Assembly: GCA_945861865.1 (NCBI GenBank)
Contig: CAMAWN010000017.1
Coordinates: 1 to 52,115, forward strand
Source of the DNA: Candidatus Kuenenia stuttgartensis
Lineage (GTDB): Bacteria; Planctomycetota; Planctomycetia; Planctomycetales; Planctomycetaceae
DNA: 52,115 bases
Direction: 5' to 3'
Program-made: the position numbers and the translations under genes
The notes under the pieces: generated by a model
Database searches by the model: none
Told to the model about the DNA's origin: nothing
Seen by the model: the letters and a program-made list of their open reading frames with translations, nothing else
Part shown: piece after piece, positions 34,529-43,246 of the stretch
Numbering within the stretch: position 1 is the stretch's first letter
How the letters are laid out: each line of letters begins with the position of its first letter

Positions 34529-35341
34529 TTACGATTCTTGCACGCGATGCTCGTGGTTGCGCAGGTGCTGCGAACAATACTCGAACGTGCCAGCGTCGCA
34601 CTTCGAGCAGATGCGGAAGTCTTCGTGAGGCTCATCATGCTCGGTCAAGCCGCAGATCGCGCAGTTGTGAAACGGTTTGCCGGCTTCCGCGACTCTTTGA
34701 AAAGCCGCCTCCATTGTCCGCTTGCCGAATCGCACGCTCTGGAAAATGTCTCGGCCAAAGAACAACAGGAAATTGCCGATCGAAGCGAGCACAAAGGCTC
34801 GGCGCGACCAGTCGCCGCTGATGAGCACGAAGGCGTAGCCCAGCCACGTCAGTAGCGCGAGCCATTTGATGCGAATCGGCAAGAAGAAGTAGATGCTGAT
34901 CGTGAAGTTCGGAAACAAGTACGCGAACGCCAGGAAGACTGACGAGCCGATGAACATGTTCGTGGCGGGTCCGCCGTCCGGCAGCAAGAACGCTGCGGCG
35001 ATCGTCGCCAGCACGGAGATCAACACATAAAAATTGTACCGCACCGTGCCCCAGTGACCTTCGAGCGCCGTCCCCATCAGCCAGAACAGGTAGATGCAAA
35101 AGATCTCCAGGATGCCGTTTCCTGGCGGCAGAAAAACAAACGTCGCCAGTCGCCAGACTTCGCCATCTGTGACCTTTTCGGGGATCAACTTGAAGGCTTC
35201 GAGAATCGAGTCTTGGCCGACACGACCCGGGATCACCTGAAGCAATAGCCACAACGCCCCCTGGAACCCGGCCAGAAATCCGGTGAGGTTCGGAATCGCC
35301 AAGCGACGAAAGCGACGTTCGATTTGATCCTGCCAACTCAT
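34529..35341 (-). CDS. Rhomboid-like membrane protein with C-terminal zinc ribbon, probably inactive
   Basis: A 270-aa protein with about six membrane helices (LWLLLQVIPG, EVWRLATFVFLPPGNGILEIFCIYLFWLMG, VLISVLATIAAAFLL, MFIGSSVFLAFAYLF, and more). The WRLATFVFLP and GTALEGHWG segments match the rhomboid family. IGSS stands where the active site GxSG lies, but the catalytic His of the AHxxG motif is not seen in the last helix, so proteolysis is doubtful. The C-terminus ends in a zinc-binding module: CAICGLTEHDEPHEDFRICSKCDAG, then CSQH. The neighbours are secreted proteins. Confidence 0.75.
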   Translation of the reverse strand: MSWQDQIERRFRRLAIPNLTGFLAGFQGALWLLLQVIPGRVGQDSILEAFKLIPEKVTDGEVWRLATFVFLPPGNGILEIFCIYLFWLMGTALEGHWGTVRYNFYVLISVLATIAAAFLLPDGGPATNMFIGSSVFLAFAYLFPNFTISIYFFLPIRIKWLALLTWLGYAFVLISGDWSRRAFVLASIGNFLLFFGRDIFQSVRFGKRTMEAAFQRVAEAGKPFHNCAICGLTEHDEPHEDFRICSKCDAGTFEYCSQHLRNHEHRVQES

Positions 35342-35351
35342 GCGTGCTCCA

Positions 35352-36353
35352 TCAATTTACGGGCGGCGGCGATTTTTCGACCTCGGTCTGCGGATACTCT
35401 GCGACCCAGGCGTACCAGCGGCACTGCACGCCGTCGATCCAATTCAGCTCGCGGCCTTTGAGCGGGCCATCCACGCAGCGGCCAGCCAGAGTCCAACGGC
35501 TGCTGGTTTCTTTGTCTTTGAACGGAGCGGTCTCTGGCGAGATGTTGTCCGCGAAGAACGTCAGCACGCGGTCGTCGAGCTTTCGATGAAACGCCACCGA
35601 CGACTTTGTCGGCCCGTACCAAAAGACCGCGATCGGCTTGCCGCCGACGTCATCCACGAGGCACGCACGCTCGACGGACTCGTCCAACGGGAACGCCTTC
35701 GCCGATGCGCCGACTTCGACGCCATGCACGCTCGCCAGTGGCTTGAGCCGATCATCGACTTTGCCCATCGACTTCTTGGCCTCGTCGCTGAGGGTCGTCG
35801 GCAGTTCTTTGACGTCGTACTTCTTGCCGTCGAACAAGTCGTAGGCGGTCGATTCCGGATGCAGCATCAGCCAGTGCGACCATTCGGTCATCACGTTGGG
35901 GATGCGAGTCAACCGCTGGCCCGCTTGCGGACCTTCAATCGCTTTGCCGCTGAGGGCCGACCAGAGCGTCCCGTCGCGACCTTTCACAACCATGACGCCG
36001 CCGCGCCAGCCATGAAACTCGTAGCCGTAATCCTTCTTGAATGCCGTGACGTACCCGCCGTCCGGGTCGTAGAAGAACAGGCCGTAGGTATCGTTGACGA
36101 CTCGCGAAGCCGACAAGAAATGCCGCAACGGGACCGCTCCGCCATTGTGAGACGCGCGGATCCATGCCAGCACGCGGTCGTCCGGTTTCACGAACTGCTT
36201 CCGATTCTGCGTCGAGCAGTACGAGCAGGGGGGCTCGGTCAGCGGTTTGAAGGTGCCGGGCTTCGCAAGAATCGGTCGCGGTTCGTCCGCTCGGAGCAAC
36301 GACCCGCAGGCCAGCACGAAGAACAATACTCGGAGGGCGTGCGAACGATTCAT
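35352..36353 (-). CDS. DUF3179 domain protein, exported
   Basis: A 333-aa protein with a signal peptide (RVLFFVLACGSLLRADE). Motifs typical of DUF3179: YCSTQNRKQFVKPDD, NDTYGLFFYDPDGGY, LWSALSGKAIEGPQAGQRL, TEWSHWLMLHPES and KPIAVFWYGP. The CSYC motif near residue 43 is also common in the family. Function unknown; the family is frequent in planctomycetes and marine bacteria. It begins 25 bp after the EVE gene and is followed by the rhomboid-like gene at 10 bp. Confidence 0.8.
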   Translation of the reverse strand: MNRSHALRVLFFVLACGSLLRADEPRPILAKPGTFKPLTEPPCSYCSTQNRKQFVKPDDRVLAWIRASHNGGAVPLRHFLSASRVVNDTYGLFFYDPDGGYVTAFKKDYGYEFHGWRGGVMVVKGRDGTLWSALSGKAIEGPQAGQRLTRIPNVMTEWSHWLMLHPESTAYDLFDGKKYDVKELPTTLSDEAKKSMGKVDDRLKPLASVHGVEVGASAKAFPLDESVERACLVDDVGGKPIAVFWYGPTKSSVAFHRKLDDRVLTFFADNISPETAPFKDKETSSRWTLAGRCVDGPLKGRELNWIDGVQCRWYAWVAEYPQTEVEKSPPPVN

Positions 36354-36378
36354 CTCGGCCTCTCATTTTGGGCGGGTT

Positions 36379-36888
36379 CTACGATTTGTCTTTCACACCG
36401 GCGAGTCGATGCACGGCTTGCCACTCGGCGGCCGTGACCGGCTGGATCGACAGCCGCGCTCCCTGGCGAATCACCATCATGTCTCGCAGATCGACACACG
36501 CCTTGAGTTCGTCCCGCGTCACCAGTTTCGGGAAAACTTGCAGCAATCGCACATCGACCATGAACCACGTCGGCTCATCGGGTTTGCTCTTCGGATCGTA
36601 GTGGTGGTCTTGCGGATCAAACGCCGTGTGGTCGGGATAGCCGGTCTTCACCACCTCGGCCGTCCCGACGATCGCCATTGGGTCTGCGTTGCTGTGATAA
36701 AAGAGAACTCGGTCACCGAGCCGGATCGTGTCTCGCAATAGATTTCGAGCCTGATAATTGCGGACGCCGTCCCAAAACGTGGTCTTGGTCGGTTCCTTCG
36801 CGAGATCGACAATCGAATACGACTCCGGCTCGGACTTGAACAGCCAGTATTGTCGGGCAGACGGAGTGGATTTCTTCTTGGCAGCCAT
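36379..36888 (-). CDS. EVE-domain protein
   Basis: A 169-aa EVE domain, the PUA-like fold that binds modified cytosine or other modified bases. Diagnostic sequence: YWLFKSEPESYSIVDLAKEP, FWDGVRNYQARNLLRD, LGDRVLFYHSNADPMAIVGTAEVVK and PTWFMVDVRLLQVFPKLVT. The human homologue is thymocyte nuclear protein 1. First gene of the minus-strand run that ends with DUF1501. The bound base is unknown. Confidence 0.93.
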   Translation of the reverse strand: MAAKKKSTPSARQYWLFKSEPESYSIVDLAKEPTKTTFWDGVRNYQARNLLRDTIRLGDRVLFYHSNADPMAIVGTAEVVKTGYPDHTAFDPQDHHYDPKSKPDEPTWFMVDVRLLQVFPKLVTRDELKACVDLRDMMVIRQGARLSIQPVTAAEWQAVHRLAGVKDKS

Positions 36889-37033
36889 GTGTCATCTCCT
36901 TGGGTTCGGGATTCTGGCAGCCAGGATCGGATTGCTCTAGCGACTTGGCGACTGGCGGAACTCCCAACTTCTGGCGTCGCTGATATGCTTTGCCGCCATT
37001 GCTCAGGTTCAACATTCTCAGGAGAGTTCGCTC

Positions 37034-37594
37034 ATGCCCAAAGTTTTGCTGGTCATCGGGGACGCGACCGAAGTCCTCGACACGATGTATCCGTTCTTTC
37101 GGCTGCCCGAAGATGGCTTCGAGGTCGTCGTCGCGGGGCCGGAGAAGAAGCTGTACCACATGGTGCTGCACGAAATCCCGCCCGGCTCGACGTGGGACAT
37201 CACGCAAGAGACGGCCGGATACCATCTGCAGGCCGACATCGCCTTCCGCGACGTGAAGCCCGATGAGTACGCTGGCCTGTTCCTATCGGGCGGTCGAGCA
37301 CCGGAATATCTGCGGTACGACCAAGACCTGTTGCGGATCACTCGGCACTTCTTCGAGAAGAACAAACCGGTCGCGTCGGTTTGTCACGGCATCGAGATCG
37401 CCGCCGCCGCCGACTGCTTGAAAGGCCGCACGGCGACGACCGTCGCGAAGTGTGCGCTCGACATCACTCAGGTCGGCGGCAAGTACGTCAACCAGCAAGT
37501 GGTCGTCGATGGCAACTTCGTCACGGCTCGCGTCTGGATGGACAACACGCCGTTCGTGAAAGAATTCATCAAACTGCTGAAAGCCGCCCAGTGA
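37034..37594 (+). CDS. DJ-1/PfpI family protein
   Basis: A 186-aa protein of the DJ-1/PfpI superfamily. The nucleophilic Cys is in VASVCHGIEIAAAA, preceded by the GLFLSGGRAPEYLR segment with the oxyanion-binding GGR. It could be a protease, glyoxalase/deglycase or an inactive stress protein; the family does not tell. GGAG in the leader lies 10 bases before ATG 37034. The PQQ-type gene follows after 15 bp, so they are probably co-transcribed. Confidence 0.9.
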   Translation: MPKVLLVIGDATEVLDTMYPFFRLPEDGFEVVVAGPEKKLYHMVLHEIPPGSTWDITQETAGYHLQADIAFRDVKPDEYAGLFLSGGRAPEYLRYDQDLLRITRHFFEKNKPVASVCHGIEIAAAADCLKGRTATTVAKCALDITQVGGKYVNQQVVVDGNFVTARVWMDNTPFVKEFIKLLKAAQ

Positions 37595-37609
37595 TAGGAG
37601 GTCGCCCTC

Positions 37610-38851
37610 GTGAGCATTCGTCTGTTGTGCGTGATCTGTGGCATCGTGTTCTCGGCGAGCACATCATTCGCCGGTGACTGGCCGCAGATTCTTGGTCCCA
37701 ACCGTGATGGCCGCGCGGCCGTCGATGAAAAACTCGCCGACTCCTGGCCAAAGGACGGCCCGCCAGTCGTTTGGCAGCGCGACGTTGGCGGAGGCTTCGC
37801 GGGGGTGGCGGTGGTCGGTAACACCGCGATCGTGTTTCATCGAGTCGGTGATGAAGAAGTCGCGGAAGCAATGGACGCGAAGACCGGCACGACCAAATGG
37901 AAGGCCGGTAGTCCCACGACTTTTTCGAGCGGCTTCTCCGACGACCAAGGCCCGCGCTGCACGCCGGTCATCGCTGGCGATCGAGTGTTTGTGTTCGGTG
38001 CTCAGGGAACTCTGCGCTGCCTCGATCTGAAAACCGGCAAGAAGATTTGGCAGCGCGACACGCACACCGAGTTCAAGGCTCCCGAAGGCTATTTTGGAGC
38101 CGGTAGTTCTCCGCTGGTGGTCGGCGAAAAACTGCTGGTCAACGTCGGAGGGAACAAAAGTGGTGCCGGGATCGTGGCGTTCGACATCGCCACCGGCAAA
38201 ACCGTGTGGCAAGCGACCGATGATACGGCGAGCTACTCGTCACCGATCCTCGCAACCGTCGATGGCACGAAGCACGCCCTGTTTGTGACGCGAATGAAAA
38301 CCATCTCGCTCGATCCCGATACCGGCAAAGTGCGATTTGAGTTCCCGTTCGGGAAACGTGGTCCGACCGTCAACGGAGCGACACCGATCGTGCTCGATGG
38401 GCACCTGCTGGTTTCCGCTCACTACGGAGTCGGCGCGACCTTCGCCAAGATCGGCGCAACCGCCGCCGACGAGAAATGGAACAGCGACGACCTGATCTCC
38501 AGTCAGTACATGACGCCGCTGGTCCAAGACGGTTTGGTCTACGGCATCCACGGTCAGGAGCGAGTCGAAGACTCGGAGTTGCGCTGCCTCGATCTGCGGA
38601 CGAAACGCATTCTGTGGTCCAAGCCGAGCATCGGTTTCGGGACGATGATCGCAGCAGACGGCAAGATGCTGATGCTGACGACCGACGGCGAACTCATCCT
38701 CTGGCAGCCAGATTCACGTCGCTATCAGGAGCTCGCGCGATCCCGCGTCTTCAAATCGACGACTCGCGCCCTGCCGGCACTTTCCAGCGGAAACTTTTTT
38801 GCCCGCGATTCGCGCACGCTCAAGTGCCTGCAAGTCGGGACGGCAAAATAG
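37610..38851 (+). CDS. Secreted PQQ-type beta-propeller protein
   Basis: A 413-aa protein. The start is a GTG at 37610 with AGGAGG 8 bases before it; the signal peptide (LLCVICGIVFSASTSFAGDW) follows. The body has repeated blades with the pattern of PQQ-like repeats: AMDAKTGTTKWKA, LDLKTGKKIWQRD, FDIATGKTVWQAT, LDPDTGKVRFEF, LDLRTKRILWSKP. No quinoprotein dehydrogenase residues are obvious. Planctomycetes encode many such DWPQILGPNRDG proteins, often surface or periplasmic; role unknown. It converges with the DksA-like gene. Confidence 0.9.
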   Translation: MSIRLLCVICGIVFSASTSFAGDWPQILGPNRDGRAAVDEKLADSWPKDGPPVVWQRDVGGGFAGVAVVGNTAIVFHRVGDEEVAEAMDAKTGTTKWKAGSPTTFSSGFSDDQGPRCTPVIAGDRVFVFGAQGTLRCLDLKTGKKIWQRDTHTEFKAPEGYFGAGSSPLVVGEKLLVNVGGNKSGAGIVAFDIATGKTVWQATDDTASYSSPILATVDGTKHALFVTRMKTISLDPDTGKVRFEFPFGKRGPTVNGATPIVLDGHLLVSAHYGVGATFAKIGATAADEKWNSDDLISSQYMTPLVQDGLVYGIHGQERVEDSELRCLDLRTKRILWSKPSIGFGTMIAADGKMLMLTTDGELILWQPDSRRYQELARSRVFKSTTRALPALSSGNFFARDSRTLKCLQVGTAK

Positions 38852-38859
38852 AGCCCGGC

Positions 38860-39261
38860 CTAGCGACGCCACTTCCGAGTTCGTTGCTGCTCCGCGCAGT
38901 GCACGCAGGTCCGAACGTACGGAATCGCTCGCAGACGCTCTTTGATGATGACCGCTTTCGCGGGAGGCTTGCCCTGCTCCAGACACTTCTCGCAGAGGCC
39001 GTAAGTCCCCGTGTCAATTTTCTTGAGAGCCAGAGAGATTTCGTCCAGGATTTCTTGCTCGTTCTCGACGAACCGAAGCGAGAAGTCTTGTTCGTAGTTG
39101 TCGGTCCCCAACTCGGCAATGTGCGTCGGGCTTTTCGAGTCGCCGTCCCCATCGGCTCGGTGCAAGGCACCATCCGCCAAGTGCTGGACGTCTCCTCGAA
39201 GTCGTGCTTGGAGGCTCAACAAAAGCGTCCGATACTCGGTCAGTTCAGGTTTTTTCAGCAT
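38860..39261 (-). CDS. DksA/TraR-type zinc-finger protein
   Basis: A 133-aa protein with the DksA arrangement: an N-terminal coiled coil (about residues 1-85, KKPELTEYRTLLLSLQARL...) and a C-terminal zinc finger CEKC...CVHC. IDTGTYGLCEKC is typical of the family. It likely binds the RNA polymerase secondary channel and modulates transcription. Start 39261 is chosen over an upstream TTG at 39318. Between this start and the Gfo/Idh gene (39262-39538) I see no gene. Confidence 0.88.
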   Translation of the reverse strand: MLKKPELTEYRTLLLSLQARLRGDVQHLADGALHRADGDGDSKSPTHIAELGTDNYEQDFSLRFVENEQEILDEISLALKKIDTGTYGLCEKCLEQGKPPAKAVIIKERLRAIPYVRTCVHCAEQQRTRKWRR

Positions 39262-39538
39262 TGAAGGTACCCATTTTGGCTTGCCAAGCGGGGTGGTTTG
39301 GATCTGCGGAATCGACAATCAAAGCCGCCATCCAAGCACCTTCCTCCCTGAGCACCATCGGGCCAAAACCCGATCCAGCCACTTCCTGCGGCCGGTAAAA
39401 AGTGCGGGATTATCGCTGGTTTTCCCTTGTTATCAAGGTGCCAGGCGAAGTTGTGCGTAAAAAGTCCGTCTTTTGCCGCACGGTTGTGGCGATTTTGACT
39501 CACACAGTGCGGCTGCAACTTCAAAGCCAGTCAGACAG

Positions 39539-40591
39539 TTACGCGGCTTTGTGTTGAACGGCGGCGAGGGGGGCCGGCTCCCGAATTTGTGACTGTGCCG
39601 CCAAGACTCCGAGAATTCGCTCCGCGATCGTCAAAGCTTCAACCGCCACCGTACCAGTGACCATCGGTGAGCGACCGGATCGAATGCACTCCACGAATTC
39701 CGTGATCTCCGCTGTGAGGGCGTCTTGTGGTGCCGGGGTCTGTGTTTGGACCTCGATCAGCGAGCCAAAAACTTCCTGCTTGAGTTGCTCGATGTCGGCA
39801 CCCGGTTGCCGAGCGCGATCAACCGGCGAAGTCCCGAAAAGCAGTCGGGCCGACGGCGAGTACGACGTCACCTCGCGCGATCCAAAATCAATGTTCAGAC
39901 ACCGAGTGGCCGTCCAGATGGTCGCCGCGCGGCGAGTCGTCGGATGGACGCGGCTGGCGGAGAGGTCGGCGACGCAGCCGTTTTCAAACGTGAGCCGAGC
40001 CTGCACGGCGTCCTCATGTTGCCCCATCAGAGTGATCCCGAACGCCTCGATTCGACGAACCGGAGAGCGGACCAGCGACAGTACCAGATCGATGTCGTGG
40101 ATCATCATGTCATGGACGACGCCGATATCGGTCGAGCGAAAACTGAACGGGCTGAGTCGCTCGGCCCGGATGTAACGCGGTTGATCGCACAGCTTGGCAG
40201 CGGCTTGGAACGCGGGATTGAATCGTTCGACGTGGCCGACTTGCAAAATCGCTCCGGTCCGCTCGGCGATTTGGACAAGTCGCACCGCTTCGGTCAGATC
40301 AGCGGCCAATGGCTTCTCGACCAGCGAGTGAATTCCGTTTTCGAGAAAATCGGTGGCGACACGACTGTGAAATCCAGTCGGTACCGCGATCGTTACGGCA
40401 TCGACGTCGTCAACGAGCGTGCGATAGTCGGCGACCCATTTCGTCTTCGCGGACTCGGCAACCTGTCGGCCTTGCACTTCGCTGGGGTCCGCCACGGCGA
40501 TCAATTCGACACCGGGAATCTGCGACACAATTCTCGCGTGATGGCGACCGAGTGCCCCGACTCCGATCACAGCCATTCTCAAGACTGACAT
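39539..40591 (-). CDS. Gfo/Idh/MocA oxidoreductase, possible lipid A 3-amino-sugar dehydrogenase
   Basis: A 350-aa NAD(P)-dependent oxidoreductase. The Rossmann motif VIGVGALGRHHARI lies at about residues 8-21, and the family motif EKPL follows. Its position as the last gene of the skp-lpxC-lpxA run (13 bp after lpxA) recalls GnnA, which oxidises UDP-GlcNAc at C3 for amide-linked lipid A in Leptospira and Acidithiobacillus. No GnnB-like aminotransferase lies here, so the assignment rests on position alone. ATG 40591 has GAGGGAG upstream; the frame extends to 40663. Confidence 0.85.
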   Translation of the reverse strand: MSVLRMAVIGVGALGRHHARIVSQIPGVELIAVADPSEVQGRQVAESAKTKWVADYRTLVDDVDAVTIAVPTGFHSRVATDFLENGIHSLVEKPLAADLTEAVRLVQIAERTGAILQVGHVERFNPAFQAAAKLCDQPRYIRAERLSPFSFRSTDIGVVHDMMIHDIDLVLSLVRSPVRRIEAFGITLMGQHEDAVQARLTFENGCVADLSASRVHPTTRRAATIWTATRCLNIDFGSREVTSYSPSARLLFGTSPVDRARQPGADIEQLKQEVFGSLIEVQTQTPAPQDALTAEITEFVECIRSGRSPMVTGTVAVEALTIAERILGVLAAQSQIREPAPLAAVQHKAA

Positions 40592-40604
40592 GAACACTCC
40601 CTCA

Positions 40605-41456
40605 TTACGCCGCCTTGCGTTGTTCCCGCGTGTTGATTGACGGTGCATTGCGGAATACCTCACGGCCGCGGCCCATCTTGCCGGCGTTTGTCATGTCCAT
40701 GAAGTTGAGCAGCGTGTGCAGTTCGATCGGATGAATGTCGTGTTGCTGTTGAGCGAAGAACTCGCGCACGTCGGCGATCCCTTTGTGCTCGCGGAATAAC
40801 TGCTTGTAAGCCTGTCGGATGATCGCGATGGATGATTCCGACACGCCCGCTCGTCTCATGCCGACCAGATTGATCGTCTTCACCTCAAAGTTGTCGCTGC
40901 CGGTCGCCATCATGTAGGGGGCCACATCGACGACACAGCGACAGCCACCGCTAATGAACGCCAGCGTGCCGATCGAGCAAAAGTGATGCACGACCGTGTT
41001 GCCGGAAACGATCGCTCGGTCGTGAACGTGGACATGCCCGCCGAGCAGCACGCCATTGACCAGCATCACATGGTTGCCAACACAGCAATTGTGAGCGACA
41101 TGCGCATTCGACATCAGCATGTTGTGATGACCGATGCGAGTGCCGTGGTCTTCCTTCTCGGCTCCGCGATTGACGGTCACTCCTTCGCGGAAGACGTTGT
41201 CGTCGCCGATCTCCAGCCAAGTCGCTGATTCCTGATAACTGTGGTCCTGCGGTTCGCCACCGATGACACAATTCGAGAAGAAGCGATTCCGCTCGCCAAT
41301 CGTCGTGTGGCCGAGGATCGTCACGTTGTTGGCCAATTGACAACCGTTGCCGAGTTTCACATGCGGGCCGATCACGCAGAACGGTCCGATCTCGATGTTG
41401 TCATCGAGTTCCGCCTGGGGGTCCACGCACGCCAAGGAGTGAATCACGTTGGCCAT
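40605..41456 (-). CDS. lpxA: UDP-N-acetylglucosamine acyltransferase
   Basis: A 283-aa left-handed beta-helix enzyme that acylates UDP-GlcNAc, the first step of lipid A synthesis. Hexapeptide repeats fill the N-terminal two thirds (LDDNIEIGPFCVIGPHVKLG, CVGNHVMLVNGVLLGGHV). The catalytic His lies in NAHVAHNCCVGN, and the LpxA-type C-terminus follows (LVGMRRAGVSESSIAIIRQAYKQLFRE). AGGACGACCT precedes the ATG at 41456. It lies 12 bp after lpxC. Confidence 0.95.
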   Translation of the reverse strand: MANVIHSLACVDPQAELDDNIEIGPFCVIGPHVKLGNGCQLANNVTILGHTTIGERNRFFSNCVIGGEPQDHSYQESATWLEIGDDNVFREGVTVNRGAEKEDHGTRIGHHNMLMSNAHVAHNCCVGNHVMLVNGVLLGGHVHVHDRAIVSGNTVVHHFCSIGTLAFISGGCRCVVDVAPYMMATGSDNFEVKTINLVGMRRAGVSESSIAIIRQAYKQLFREHKGIADVREFFAQQQHDIHPIELHTLLNFMDMTNAGKMGRGREVFRNAPSINTREQRKAA

Positions 41457-41468
41457 AGGTCGTCCTAC

Positions 41469-42347
41469 TTAAACCGCCTCGGAGCACTGCGAATGCTGAT
41501 GAGTCGTCAGAATCCTGCGAACGAGGTCGTGGTTGTGTCTGTGTCCAGAACGATAGGCATTGAAATAGCCTCGCAAGTCCGCACCGATCAGGGCGAAGTC
41601 TCCGAGGCAATCCAAAATCTTGTGCCGCACCGCTTCGTCGGGGGATCGCAACTTGTTGCCGATGACATTTCCGTTCGCGTCAAACACCAGCAGATCTTGG
41701 TGCGTCACGCGACGGCCGTAACCCGCAGCCTGCAACTCCGCAACTTCCGTGTCGAGCACGAACGTGCGGGCAAAAGCGATGTCGCGGACAAAGGTTTCCG
41801 GAGTGATCTCGATCGTCAAATTCTGCGGCGGAATCGGGGATCGATCGCCGTAGTCCAGTTGGTAGGTGATTGCCAGTCCGTTGTCGTTCATCGGCCGAGC
41901 AACGACTTCGACGTCACCGTCGTCCGCGCTGACTTGCACGGGCATCAGCAGCGAGATGATTTCTCGCGGTGAATCTTGTTCGACGATGCCGGTGGCGAGT
42001 AGCAGGTTGCAGACATCCCGGCACGAGCCATCGAAGCCAGGAACTTCTGGTCCATCGATTTCGATCAAGCAGTTGTCGATTTGGAGTCCCGCGAGCGCCG
42101 CCATGACGTGCTCGATCATCTCGACCTGCACACCATCACGAGCGATCGCCGTGCGTCGCTGAGTGCTGGCGACGAACTCGATCCGTGCGGGAATCGGTGC
42201 CGAACCAGCCACGTCGATCCGCTGGAACGCGATCCCATGATCCGACGGAGCCGGAACGAAACGCAAACGGGCGTCGGTCCCGGTGAAGAGACCGACCCCC
42301 TGCGTTTCGACCGCTTGTCGAAGAGTACGTTGCGAACGGCAAAGCAT
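41469..42347 (-). CDS. lpxC: UDP-3-O-acyl-N-acetylglucosamine deacetylase
   Basis: A 292-aa zinc enzyme, the committed step of lipid A synthesis. Zinc ligands and active-site residues are recognisable: His in IEHVMAALAGL, His and Asp in EAVRHKILDCLGDFALIG, and His in GHRHNHDLVRRIL. The Glu of the catalytic pair lies at MIEHVM. The starts are a GTG at 42398 overlapping skp, or ATG 42347, which gives the usual start before RTLRQAVETQGVGLFTG; neither has a strong Shine-Dalgarno, and I use 42347. Planctomycete LpxC is not fused to FabZ here. Confidence 0.95.
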   Translation of the reverse strand: MLCRSQRTLRQAVETQGVGLFTGTDARLRFVPAPSDHGIAFQRIDVAGSAPIPARIEFVASTQRRTAIARDGVQVEMIEHVMAALAGLQIDNCLIEIDGPEVPGFDGSCRDVCNLLLATGIVEQDSPREIISLLMPVQVSADDGDVEVVARPMNDNGLAITYQLDYGDRSPIPPQNLTIEITPETFVRDIAFARTFVLDTEVAELQAAGYGRRVTHQDLLVFDANGNVIGNKLRSPDEAVRHKILDCLGDFALIGADLRGYFNAYRSGHRHNHDLVRRILTTHQHSQCSEAV

Positions 42348-42372
42348 GTCGCGGGCTTTCGCGAGGACCGAG

Positions 42373-43062
42373 CTAGTTTTTGCTTTTTCCGCCAGCACCG
42401 GCGTCTTTGCTCGCTGCTTTCGGCTGGCCGTCGGCGAACAGTTTGTTGAGTCGCCTAATGACGCCGTCCGTCAGATCGTCTTCCGTGCGGTGGTAGACGA
42501 TGACACGGTTCATCACCAACTGCATCTTGCTCATGTCTTCACCCTCGAATGTGTCCGAGTTGAAGCGCATGACCAGCGTGTAGCCGAAGTGATCGGCAAA
42601 CTTCTCGACGACGTCCATCGCTTCGAGGTACACGGTCTTGAGCAGGTCGGCTTCCTTGCGGAGCAGTTCACGCTGTGCGGTTTGTTTGAACGCGCCGAGC
42701 TTGGCACCCAAATCCGTCTGCTTTTTCTCGAGATTGATGTACTCCGGGCTGCCAGGCTTGAACTCTTTCATCTGTTCGATGACCTGCTGGACTTGGGCCG
42801 TCATCTTCTTGGCGTTTTCTTCGCTGACGGAGAACTCCGCTTTCCAGTCCTCTTTGAGAACTTCGATCTTCTTGTATTCCTTGAAGACGCGGCCCATGTC
42901 GATCAGCGCGATCTTGTGGGGAGCTTCGGCCTGTGACGCGGTGGCCGCCGCCGGTGTCGCCGCTTTCTTGATGCCGCCAGTGCCTGCATTTTGGCCGTAG
43001 GCGTTGACGAACACGCTGGCCAAGCCGGCCAACACAGCGGATGAAAGTAGAATTTTTCTCAC
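42373..43062 (-). CDS. skp: Skp/OmpH-family periplasmic chaperone
   Basis: A 229-aa protein, longer than E. coli Skp by a Lys/Gly-rich tail and a N-terminal linker. A GTG at 43062 (AAAGGAG 11 bases upstream) starts a signal peptide (LLSSAVLAGLASVFVNAYGQ). The core is a long charged coiled coil (KEYKKIEVLKEDWKAEF through LLRKEADLLKTVY), followed by VMRFNSDTFEGED. Skp carries unfolded outer-membrane proteins. It heads the lpxC-lpxA-Gfo/Idh run, the usual company of skp in Gram-negative bacteria. Confidence 0.9.
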   Translation of the reverse strand: MRKILLSSAVLAGLASVFVNAYGQNAGTGGIKKAATPAAATASQAEAPHKIALIDMGRVFKEYKKIEVLKEDWKAEFSVSEENAKKMTAQVQQVIEQMKEFKPGSPEYINLEKKQTDLGAKLGAFKQTAQRELLRKEADLLKTVYLEAMDVVEKFADHFGYTLVMRFNSDTFEGEDMSKMQLVMNRVIVYHRTEDDLTDGVIRRLNKLFADGQPKAASKDAGAGGKSKN

Positions 43063-43246
43063 GGCAGACGCACTCCTTTGCTAGCCGAGACGGAATTGAT
43101 CGGGCAAGTCGAACCATCCCCGAACAGGGGATTCGTTCGCATGGCACTCGGTCGCGGATCGCGTCACTCCAACGCAGGCCGGACCAAGGGCGGCGTATTT
43201 TGCACACCTCCGGAATTGCGTCAAGACGAGTCTGAGCGTCGCTGGT

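Noticed and set aside
39262..39538. A possible small gene between the DksA-like and Gfo/Idh genes
   Set aside because: The minus-strand frame at 39255-39524 has no domain or ribosome-binding site and overlaps the DksA start; treated as intergenic.
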